From the NCBI GenBank assembly GCA_009801085.1, contig VNWV01000002.1:1116001-1180000 (forward strand): DNA of 64,000 nt. Reading direction: 5' to 3'. Shown here piece by piece: positions 46,220-55,654 of the stretch (positions are counted from its first letter, which is position 1; every line of letters begins with the position of its first letter). This DNA is from Lasiodiplodia sp. COLG20 (Eukaryota; Ascomycota; Dothideomycetes; Botryosphaeriales; Botryosphaeriaceae). The notes under the pieces were generated by a model, which did not search any database, was not told the origin of the DNA, and saw nothing but the letters and a program-made list of their open reading frames with translations. The translations under genes were made by a program, and so were the position numbers.

Positions 46220-48062
46220 CTATCTTGGATCCGGAGACGCCACCGCGCTAATGTCCGTCCTCGTCCTCGCCCTCTGGCCCACCTCGCGCCACTGTTCCTG
46301 CGACACCGCCATGCCAGCATGATGAGCGTCCGACGTCCTGACTGCGTAAGACCGCTCCACGTACACAACGTTGTCAAGCGGCTGCACCACCGCGTTCTCC
46401 GGCACCTGCAGCCCGCCGCCCGCCTCCTCGCTGTGTCTCTCTGAAACCGGCGCCAGTTCAATGCCCGCCTCTTCGTCCCGCTGCATGATTATCTCCTGCG
46501 ACGAGTTGTTGCCATCCGTCACCGAGTACCCCGGCACGTTGGTGTCAACCCCGAAAGCAGCGCTGTCCGACTTGGATAGTTTTTTGGGCGTGTAGCTACT
46601 GCCAGTGTTGTCGGATCTGCTGCTCTTGCTTCCGAACACGCGTTTACGATGCCTTTGCTCATTATCTGCCGGTGTCGCCTCTGCCAAACTGTCGTTCACG
46701 TTCTTGCCTGTCCAGAAGTTGCGCGTTAACAGCGGCCGCAGGATGGGCGCATTGATCGAGAGAATCCCAATAATTGTTTCTCGAACACCCCAGCGGTTGA
46801 TCGTTGTGCCTGATGGCGACGATCCCAGTGTGACCGCTGCGCGGATGATGGCCGCCGTGATGACGAATAGCCCAGAGCACAGCAGCAGGGCTATCATAAC
46901 TTTTCGGAGAAGAGGCACTTTCAGCTGCCTGAGCATTGGCAGTGGTATGCAGAGAATCGCCGCATCTGTAATGACGTCTGGTCGCAGTCAGCAAAGGCGA
47001 ACCCTCTTGCACAAACACTCGGCCTTACTGAGCACCGCCGTTACGAGGAAGTTCTGTTTCTTGAGCGTGCATTGGCTCGGTGGGAGAGGCTTCACCTGCC
47101 AGTTCAGGTGATATCTGGAACGCCGATTAGAGAGCGCCTCTAAGGGGGAACGGAGCGTCTTCCGTACGGTCGGCATCCAAGTGAGATTGTCAGCACGACA
47201 GCCAAGTACGACACGGCAATAGACCAGGCCAAGTACTTCAAGGCTCTGTGTTGCCAAAGCCCAAATGTCAGACGTTTGCTGTACAATGTCAAAACTGTGT
47301 GCTCGTCATCAAACCGAACCCACTCACTAGAAAAAGAGCATCGTAGCCTGTTGACAGAATCAGCATGTTGGAGTGCAGGTGAGAACGGTGTCTTGACTGG
47401 AACATGAACAACACGTCTCCCCCGGTAAGGCTACCTCAGAAATGAGAATAGGTGGTGTCGGAGGCGTGATGGAATTAAGCGGATTAAGCGTGCTCATCAC
47501 GTTACTGCCAGCGAGCACTTAGCACGGCTCAACCTCGTCCCACCATCAGAAGTGTAGTTGTCCTGAACCGTGCTGCCCTTGTACCAGTCTCAAGTCACTT
47601 ACTTTCATGCACCAAATAAGGGCCGTGTAGGAATACCATGCAGCAAGCTGCATCTTTGATCCGTACCTTAGCCGAGCCCGTTGCGCATCCGTTAGGCCAG
47701 GTATTGAGGTTGGAGGCACGTCCACGTTTGTTCCGTTCTCATCTGAATCTCCAGGTCAACACGTAAATGCGGCGGCGCAGGGAGATGGTGTGGACCCACA
47801 GCATATATCCACAAACGCGGCATCGCAAGTATACATGGCGAGTGTCTGGATCCGTCAGAGAAGATATGGCGATGTTCAACAGATGACTTACGATTATTGT
47901 TACATAGTCATCGCCTGCAAACCCTCGAAAGCCAACCATCCTTATCCTGACCACAAATCGTAAGATAATCACTGTGACGCCGATTCCAAACCAGGCCCAC
48001 ACTTCGGGAAGAAAGGCGGAATCGCGCTTTAAAAGGCCTTGCAGGTCATCGGAGGCCACCAT
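46220..48062 (-). CDS. Pth11-like seven-helix membrane receptor (fungal rhodopsin-type domain)
   Basis: Plasma-membrane protein of the fungal rhodopsin/Pth11-like group, thought to act as G-protein-coupled sensors of surface or chemical cues. Seven minus-strand exons: 48062-47892, 47845-47800, 47742-47603, 47347-47328, 47278-47168, 47114-47029 and 46977-46220, giving 443 residues. Each join restores a family segment, such as VDICYENGTNVDVPP, WCMKATMLFFYKRLTFGLWQ, TISLGCRPYHLNWQVKPLPP and VTAVLNVITDAAILCIPLPM. The fourth exon is only 20 nt. Helices are evident at AWFGIGVTVIILRF, YVTIITLAMYTC, SYTALIWCMK, LAWSIAVSYLAVVLTI, VITDAAILCIPLPML, VMIALLLCSGLFVITAAII and IIGILSINAPIL. No CFEM domain precedes it. 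The roughly 160-residue cytoplasmic tail is Ser/Glu-rich. An in-frame ATG also occurs at 48245. Confidence 0.87.
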
Positions 48063-49350
48063 GCTGTGAACGTCAAAGCGGGAAGGAGACGGGCTTCTTG
48101 CATCCGGTTCTTTGGCAAATACAACAAGAAAGACAGCAGCGGAACGCGTGCTGGTTCGGACAGCATGAGCGGATGAAAAGAGCGGCTGTAGGGGGGAAAG
48201 TGAATAGCATTCAGGGCGGACAGCGTAAGGTTTTGATTTCATCATCGTGGCTGACGGCCTAGCGGGGCTTTACGCAAGGAAGCTGCACACCTCTCTTGCT
48301 CAACAGACTAATGATCAACCGCGGGACTAGGCGGAATGCGAAACCGCCAAAAGTATGGCGAAGCTGCGAGTCACGGAGTTGGTCGATTCCTTCAAAGATT
48401 CGCAGCATAAGCTTCTCATCGATCGATCGTATGAGCGGTCGCCAAGCTTTCAGCTCAGCTCCCTGTCCGCATAACTGGTGAAATAGCATGACATCCGACG
48501 GGCCGACTGCCGGGAAGCGTTGAGCCAGCTGGAGAAGCAGGGCTTTCGTGGCTTTGCAGGCCAGGAACTAGGTGCAGCACATCGCCTTTCTCTCCGCCGG
48601 TTTGACGGAAATGAGACCAAGGCGTAGTGATCTTAGGAACGGGCACTGGAGGCAGGCCAGTAAGCTGCATGCGCCACAAACACTGGCTACCTCAGCTCTT
48701 GCTTGCCGGCGGAGCTGTGAGCGAAGTGCGGAGGTGGATGATCGTAGCGCGGATCCGACAAATCAAAGGCGGCGGCGCCATGTCCGTCCAATGACAAGCA
48801 CTGGAAAAGGCGGCACCGTCAATCCCCTCGGCTGGCGCTGGTCTGATGCCGGGTACCTCTTGTGTGAAGTTGGAATCGGATCTATACTCGCTCGAAACTA
48901 GACGACGGGTTATGTTTGCCCTGACTGACATGCGCCTCGGGTGAAGGAGCTGGGTCCGTAGTATGGAGCTGAGCCGGCGTTGTCCTGGAGCAAACGGCGA
49001 ACCAAAGGGATTCGGAGCGTGTGGCGTAGACATGAGCATCTTGACGGGAATGATGGGTGTTCAGGCCCGAGCTGATGAAGAATGAAGTGAAGACGGAAGC
49101 CGTGGTGGGTGGCCACCTTCCTCCCAAGCGGGTGCCGGGCTCTCGGCCGGGTCGGAACCGGCAAAAGCTGCGTCCGAGAAATCAGCCTCCTGTTGTGGAA
49201 TTAATTCCGCTCGCCAGCCCAAACACCAGCTTACGATATCTCGCCCTCCGCACAATTGCAGTCCGCACGCATTACACCATGTTCCGCCGCCTCAGAATGG
49301 CACCATACCGCCACCTGAAGAGGCGCCCACGCCCGCCCTGATATCTCCAT
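48063..49350. other. Divergent promoter region with possible gene relic
   Basis: 1.29 kb between the receptor (minus) and the extradiol dioxygenase (plus). Two adjoining minus-strand frames, about 48679-48455 and 48486-48259, have protein-like composition (VPKITTPWSHFRQTGGEKGD; RPLIRSIDEKLMLRIFEGID) but are out of phase and I cannot identify them. They could be a decayed gene. Confidence 0.35.
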
Positions 49351-50359
49351 ATGAAGTCCTCCATCCCGCTCGTCCTCATGGCCTCACTCCTCGCAACTCT
49401 CAAAAGGGCGATACTGCCTACCGCCGCCGCAACCGAAACCCAGCAGCCTTTCCATTTCGCCGCTAACCAGACCTCCGCCAAAATGCCCCGCGCTCCGGTC
49501 ATTTGTGTCTCTCACGGCGGCGGCCCAATGCCCATCCTCGGCGACCCTGAGCACGAAAAGCTCGTCAAGTCGATGCGCGAAAGAGTCCCTGCGATCCTGA
49601 AGCTGGGCACCCCTGAGCAACCTCGTGCCATTGTTCTTGTCACTGCCCACTGGTCGGAGCGCAACCCTACAATCTCCAATGGCCAGAGACACCCGCTCCT
49701 CTACGACTACTACGGCTTCCCTCCCGAGAGTTACAAGTTGAAATACGACGCACCGGGTGCACCAGATGTCGCGAGCGAGGTTGCTGAGGCCTTGAAGGCC
49801 GAGGGCTTGAAACCCGAGTTTGATGAAGACAGAGGTGCCCATCTGCGCCTGCAAGCTGCCATCGTAGTGTGACTGACCGCACGCAGGCTGGGACCATGGC
49901 GTCTTCATTCCCATGCTTCTTATAAATCCAAAGGCCGACGTTCCCATCGTCCAAATGTCCGTCTTGAGGTCAGAGGACCCAACCGATCACTTCCGCATGG
50001 GACAGGCTCTCTCCAAGCTTCGCGATTCCAACGTCGCTATCCTCGGCTCGGGCTTTCCGTCCCTCCATAATTTACGCGCCATGTTCTCGGGCATGACACA
50101 ACAACCGTCGTTCAAGAGTCGAAATGAAGCGTGGAGCAGGGCCGTCAACGAGGCAGTGGCCGAGGAGAAACCTGAAGAGAGACGAAAGAAGTTGGACGAG
50201 TGGAGAAAATTCCCTGGGGCGTATGATATGCATCCGAGAGGAGGAGCAGAGCATTTCCTGCCCTTGATCGTTTGCGCCGGAGCTGCTGGGGAGGGCAAGG
50301 GCAAGATGTACTCTGACAAGTACATGGGTCTCGACATGTTTTCCTACTATTGGAAATAG
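49351..50359 (+). CDS. LigB-type extradiol ring-cleavage dioxygenase (4,5-DOPA dioxygenase family)
   Basis: Metal-dependent class III extradiol dioxygenase (LigB fold) that opens catechol rings; relatives include plant and fungal DOPA 4,5-dioxygenases. Exons 49351-49834 and 49887-50359 (52-bp intron) give 318 residues; the join restores GWDHGVFIPM. Candidate metal or active-site His are His55 (VICVSHGGGP), His100 (VTAHWSE), His165 (WDHG) and the His in GGAEHFLPL. Residues 1-44 are a hydrophobic extension resembling a signal or targeting peptide; the conserved core begins at Met45 (ATG at 49483), which may be the real cytosolic start. It is convergent with the ABM gene, with only 98 bp between stops. 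The substrate is unknown; a catechol made by a neighbour is possible. Confidence 0.9.
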
Positions 50360-50457
50360 TAAGCATGCCCGCGGCAGAATAGCACTCATGGGAGGAGTTC
50401 AGGGTTAAATTTGCATTTAGGCCATGCGCTGCATTATTGATGATTTCAACTGGTTAC

Positions 50458-50897
50458 TTAGATCTTGGAGCTCTCCGAAGTCCTGGCCAGAAAGCCACCA
50501 ACCGGTCGCGACACGTAGAGTTGCATGTCCGCGATGGCAAGAAGCTGAGGAGCCAACTCCTTGAACCTGGGCGATTGCGAGTGCGCGTCAAGAGCGGCCT
50601 TGTCCTTGTACCTGATGTCGCCGGGTAAGCCATTTGTCCAATGTCTCGCGAAGCGCCAAACATACGCTTCGATCATGGTGAAAACAGTCGGGCCGTCACC
50701 AATAGACTTGTGCAGCGCATAGCGAAGGGTCCCTGGCTCATTCTGCTGCACCCACGCAGCATGGTCGGTGAGACTCTTCTCGATCTGAGAAAGCTAGTGA
50801 GCAAGAGGGTCACGGCTCGTGGAGAAGCGGGGCACACCTGGTCGGCCGGCTGGCCAGCCTTGGGCGTAATGATGGCGGTAACGACGATTTCAGACAT
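50458..50897 (-). CDS. ABM-domain protein (antibiotic biosynthesis monooxygenase-like)
   Basis: Small dimeric ferredoxin-like-fold protein; relatives oxidise quinol-type polyketides without cofactor or act as accessory factors. Minus-strand exons 50897-50838, 50793-50666 and 50611-50458 give 113 residues. The joins give PADQLSQIEKSL and FTMIEAYKDKAALDAH; the last matches the ABM consensus in which a Glu is followed by Y..KAAL..H. Met1-Ser-Glu-Ile-Val-Val-Thr-Ala begins the first beta strand, so the start is natural. Read without splicing the frame contains an insertion that breaks the fold. It lies tail-to-tail with the extradiol dioxygenase, which suggests a shared aromatic substrate, but this is inference. 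Confidence 0.82.
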
Positions 50898-51959
50898 GTT
50901 TGCTAGTGGTGTGCGTGCTTGAACGCGTCGGGGCCGACTGCTTCATATTATAGTTGACGATGAGTGAACAGTCCCCATGACCTCGGATTTTGAGCTGCTT
51001 ATTGCCATCAAATCGCCGAGGCTCGACGCACAGCCCCACGCATCCCCACAATTCGGCCGTACAAGTGCTCGCCCACGGCATACGAAGCACAAATCGGCAG
51101 TCTTCGTAGGGAGTTTTTGGAGGCTCGGCTGATGCAATGGCGGTGGCTGCGTCTACCGTTATCGTTGCTACCGCTCATGGGTGGTGGAGGGCGGCACTCA
51201 AAGGGACGGAATTTCATACCAGCACACCCACTGGCATGCTACAAGACAGGCTCGAAGCTATGCAGAAGATGCGCCTCAAAGACAAAGCTTATATCCACGC
51301 TACGAGTAGCGGAAGCAGGAGCCCATATATACGTAGGTGAACGGCCGGTCCTCTCCAGTCTCTCCACCTCGGCATTACCACAGAAAACGCAGAGTAAGGA
51401 ACCTTCCTAAGACTCATGCATCACCTGGTACGCCATCGCGTTTGCTTCCTTGGCTGCCTAAATCGACCCAGTCACTGCCGGTCCGAAGTCAAGCTGGAAA
51501 GTTTCAGTATCCGCAAGCATTGCCAAAGTTGCTGCCTCGACAACCGTCTTTGCGGCGCTTCTTGCTTTGGCCCGTTCACCGCGAAGAAGAATTCAGCGGG
51601 GGGCAGCATCCGCATCCAGAAAGGAGAGGGGAACCTTCTGGCGATGACTGGAATGATAGAAGTAGTGCGATACTGGTAACCTTGGGTTTTGTAAGAGCGC
51701 TTCACATCATGTGGCTATTGAAGCTAGCCCTTGAGGGTATGCGGTTCTCTTTACCATGCAAGTCGTTCGAACTGCCAACGGCGATTGAACATCCAGCAAC
51801 TGCAGTCAGTCGGTGCTCTTCGACACTCTGATAATTGGGGGAATGGTGCAATTGTAAGGGTGAAATGCTCAATTTGTATAATTTGAGTTCACACCACCAT
51901 TATTCACCACTTGGGCATCAGCTAAAAGAAACTAACAGGCTCGGGTAGGCCCCTGTTAT
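50898..51959. other. Intergenic region, no gene seen
   Basis: 1.06 kb between two minus-strand genes. Open frames (for example plus 51337-51831) have random composition. It holds the ABM promoter and the 3' end of the PhyH gene. Confidence 0.5.
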
Positions 51960-52954
51960 CTACTCTACATCTTGCGCAAATGTGAAATCATGCGCTCCTT
52001 TCAAATAATCATACCCACTCTCCACCCACTCCACCGCTGGCTCCAAGCCACCCCATTCAATCTTTCCCTTCGACCCTTCCTCTAAGTTGATCTTCAGCTT
52101 GCTCCGCCACCATTTCGCGAAGTGGATTGTGACCAACATGAGCCTCGGCACGTCCGTCAAATTCGGCATCCCTGCATGCCAGAGCCTGAAATCCCTAATC
52201 ACTAGCGCCCCCTTTGGCAAGCAAGTCCTCACCGGTGGCCTGACTTTCCTTCTTTGCTCGACCTGCAAGTTCATTAGCCACCACCTTAAACCCTCGTAGA
52301 ACCACAAGGAGGTGGTGTGTAAACAAGATGGACGGGAAGTCGTGTTGAACTCACCAGCCTCTCATCAATCACATCCACGCACTCCCGATCCTCCACCATC
52401 CCCACCAAATGACTCCCCAGCCACACCTCCGTCGCCCCATTCTCGAGCCCCACGTCGTCCAAGTAAGCGTTAATGCAGTACCCGAACGCGAGGTCCCTCG
52501 GATAATCCGCAAACTCCAGGTCCACGTGCACCGGCTGCCTCGCCTTCGCTTTCGCGGCCGTGTTGGCCGAGTAAAAGCGCAGCACGGGCCGCGGGCCGAG
52601 GACGCACTCGGTGATTTGGGTGGCGAAGGGGTTGGCGACGACGTCGGAGAAGACGAGGGCGGGCGTCGTGGGCGGCTCTTGCTGGATGTTGCCCGTCGCG
52701 GCGCCGAAGTTGCTGTGCACGCTGCTGCGTGGCTGAGCGAGGAGGCGCGCGGCGTCTTGCTGCATGCGCTCGTTGAGGGCGCTGAGGTGCGCGGGCGAGA
52801 CGGCGTTGGAGAGGGCAACGAGGCCGTCCGAGTGCAGGGCGGAGAGCGCGCGTTGCAGCGTGTGCGTGCTGAGGGTGCGCGTGGAGAGTTCCGCATCCGA
52901 CAGGGTCAGGACGACAGGGCCATCTTGGGGCTGGGATGGTGTTGCAGCGGTCAT
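51960..52954 (-). CDS. PhyH-type Fe(II)/2-oxoglutarate dioxygenase
   Basis: Phytanoyl-CoA-dioxygenase-like oxygenase; such enzymes hydroxylate or desaturate secondary metabolites in fungi. Minus-strand exons 52954-52355 and 52262-51960 give 300 residues. The iron triad is visible: His143 and Asp145 in QPVHVDLEF, His229 in RLWHAGMPN, with Arg240 positioned for 2-oxoglutarate. The intron ends after a GCTAAT branch-like site and TTGCAG, giving IDERLVEQRRKVRPPV; an earlier acceptor after TACGAG would add 15 residues. The N-terminus has no targeting signal (no PTS2 seen), so a cytosolic location is likely. It sits at the right end of the accessory block and could be a tailoring enzyme for the cyclase product. 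Confidence 0.87.
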
Positions 52955-54748
52955 TTTTTGCTGGAGTTCGATGAAGACTGCAGGATCTTGCTACGCCGGC
53001 GTCGTGGTGCAAAGCGCCTGCATTCGCCGGATCCAAAAGATATGTTTTTCTGCCAACTATATTGTCTCGCTTTTTTTCAGAGTCCCGTGCTCTTCATCTC
53101 TTCCCGAGGAGTTTGGGTCTTGCATGTATGGTGGTGACTCTTGGAGTTGGTCCTTCGCTTGGTGTGTCGTCTTCAAAGGTGGGGATAGGCGGACTTGTCG
53201 GAGATGCCGGGCCACAATCTTGCCCTCAACTCCGGTTTTGGTCTTCATTCGCGAACGCCTCCCGTTGGATGACGGTGCTTGTCCTCTGATCCAATCAATG
53301 ACGGCAAGATTCTTGCGGAATCATGAGAAATTTTGGGTCGTTGATGTGGAAAGTCTGGAATAAGAGACGGCTCAAGTTCGTTATGCATATGCACTTTCCC
53401 TTGAGAGTCTGTGCAAGTGCCGTTTTCGTTAGAGTGCATATGTACTGTGTTTCCACGGCCATCTCAGCCTTCGAAAAGGAGACGAGACCTTCAACACAGC
53501 CTTGTATACCATGAACTACGCAGTTTCAGACCTCTAAAGATAGGAATGCTAGCTGCAAAAGACTTGGCTGATTCTCGGACCTGATGATTCAGAGTTCACG
53601 GCAAAAATAACTGGTCGGGGTGAAGACGCCGGTGCTAGCAACAGTCTGGTACGCTAGTGATTATTGGCCCTTGAACAATAATTCAAATGGGCTATGGTGC
53701 AGCTTCTCTGAACCGCATTCGGCTCATGCAGATCAGGTAGTCAAGCCAAAAATTGATGTTGCACATGTGTAATAACAAGACTGTTACCATAGCAGAGTTT
53801 CTGAATTTGCGGTGAACGCTGTTTGGACATGAGACATCGCCTGCAATCTCGTTTGATGTCTGCAACAGACTTCTAAATCGACGCCTTGAAGTGTTCCCTG
53901 TACAAAATCAAGTCTATTCCACTCCATGACTGCGTTTACCTTTTAAATATGGTTAAAGAAGTCTGGGTCGCGCTTTACCATGCTGGCATTGCCGATGATT
54001 CCGTGGTCTGATGTTCATTGATATGCAGGAGTTGATCAATCGCATTATCTCTGCGATCTGAGCATGACTTGGTAGCGGTGAGCCAAAACCAAGGATTGGG
54101 CTGGAAAATAGAACCCTAAAGGCACTTGTCGCACATGGAGTGGCAGGTGGTGTGAATTTTGAGTCGATCCACTGCGGCCTCCCGGAAGCTCATGTAGGCT
54201 CGAATGGCGACAAGGCGGGGCTGTGAAGGCTACGAGTTTACGACTGCGTGTCTTGGTCCGGATCTTGCACCATTATCTCCAAGACACGACTCAAAGAGGT
54301 CGCTCCCGGAAGGAATGATAGATGAAACGCAGGGTGCTGGCGTCCTTACTTGCGATTGGGGTATCCAGGGATGACATTGCGGAGAAGCGTGATGGGGGGC
54401 ACATGCCTGCCAACCCTACAAAATGCCCTTTGAGCCATATGTCAAGAAATAAGCCACGGACGCAGGCGCGGCCAAGATTGGGTTCATTGCGCGGTCCAGC
54501 GCCCGCGCCAACCCTAAAGCAACGGTGTTGGTGCTCCTCACTTACCGCTCACGAGAGAATAGCCCTCTCCTGCACCGCCCATTTTAGTGCGCATTCCAAA
54601 CCCGCGCACCAAAACTTTTCTTGCCGTTCCCATAAATCGTTCGCTGCTCATGCGTTTACGAGATCTCTCCCATTTCCTCAGCGCGATTGCGCCCTTGCCA
54701 CCAGCGAGCCGCTCGTTGTCAACCGCGTCCTAGTCGAGAAACCCAGCC
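52955..54748. other. Intergenic region, no gene seen
   Basis: 1.8 kb between the PhyH gene and the next plus-strand gene. From about 53400 to 54300 GC is clearly lower than elsewhere in the window. A plus-strand frame (54322-54963) overlaps the next gene's start and is not supported. No transposon signature is seen. Confidence 0.45.
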
Positions 54749-55414
54749 ATGTCGCTCTGCCGCAATCGCCCCGAAGGCTTTGGTCCACGCTCAACAATCC
54801 ACGAAAACCTGCCAACGAGCTGTTTTCTCGATACCATTGTCGTTCCACTACCAACATGGGCCTTTGTGCTTCTCCTTCTTGCGCTCCTTCCTCAGCGGAT
54901 GAATCCAAGACGTCAACGACGGGCCTCCTCGATCCTCAAACCAACCAAGCCGATAGAGAATGAGCGTGCCCACTATGTGGATGCTGAACTGGCGCCACGG
55001 CCAGCAGTCCATACGCGTATTCTCACCGCGCTCTACTATCTTATCGTAGCCGCCATGGTGGCACTGGTATCCGTCGAGATAGCTCAGTTATCAAGCAAGG
55101 ACATCGGCATTGGTCTGCTGCCATTCAGCTACGTGGGTTTCGTTGCAGTCTTGGCGAATAGATTGCAATGGAAGACGAGGATGGCGCGCATAGAGAATGC
55201 GATATTCTGGGTTCTGATGGGAATCGTATTGACACTGAAGGTCGCTGCGGCAGTTATCGAAAGTGATAGTCCTCTGGAAGGTAGTGGCGAGGACTCGAGG
55301 ATATACCCGGGAGGCAATGGCATTGTCGTTATCAGCGTGATGGTGGGATTTTCTTTTGCGCTAGCTGTACTGGAGTTTGCGGGGTGGACTGGGCTTGGGC
55401 GCGAAACATGGTAG
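54749..55414 (+). CDS. Multi-pass membrane protein, unknown function
   Basis: Single-exon model of 221 residues; I do not recognise the family. Probable helices: PTWAFVLLLLALLP (about 34-48), ALYYLIVAAMVALVSVEIA (about 93-112), GLLPFSYVGFVAVLA (about 122-136), IFWVLMGIVLTLKVAAAV (about 152-169) and IVVISVMVGFSFALAVLEFAGW (about 191-212), so four or five passes. A basic loop (MNPRRQRRASSILKP) follows the first helix. The stop codon follows GRETW directly; a GTAGGAAC at the same place could be a donor, so a further exon is possible. It lies about 240 bp before SDA1 on the same strand. Confidence 0.6.
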   Translation: MSLCRNRPEGFGPRSTIHENLPTSCFLDTIVVPLPTWAFVLLLLALLPQRMNPRRQRRASSILKPTKPIENERAHYVDAELAPRPAVHTRILTALYYLIVAAMVALVSVEIAQLSSKDIGIGLLPFSYVGFVAVLANRLQWKTRMARIENAIFWVLMGIVLTLKVAAAVIESDSPLEGSGEDSRIYPGGNGIVVISVMVGFSFALAVLEFAGWTGLGRETW

Positions 55415-55654
55415 GAACAGTACTATATTTTAAGATACCCGAGTTCAACGAAAGTGATGGAATGATGAGGGCGATGCAGTGTGCGATGAGAACAAGTAGA
55501 AGGTTGGTTGCGAGGCGTACGACGAGTCAGAATCCCTGCGGCGATCGCGGGTGCGGGCGGCGAATGGCGGCAGAAACAGAGCCGCCAAAAAAAGTTCCGC
55601 TGCCCGCGCACCTCTCAGTCGCGACACTGCACAAAGTCCAGGTCTTCCGCCAAG

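Noticed and set aside
54322..54963. 213-codon plus-strand frame overlapping the membrane protein
   Set aside because: Overlaps a better-supported hydrophobic protein in another frame; composition is random.
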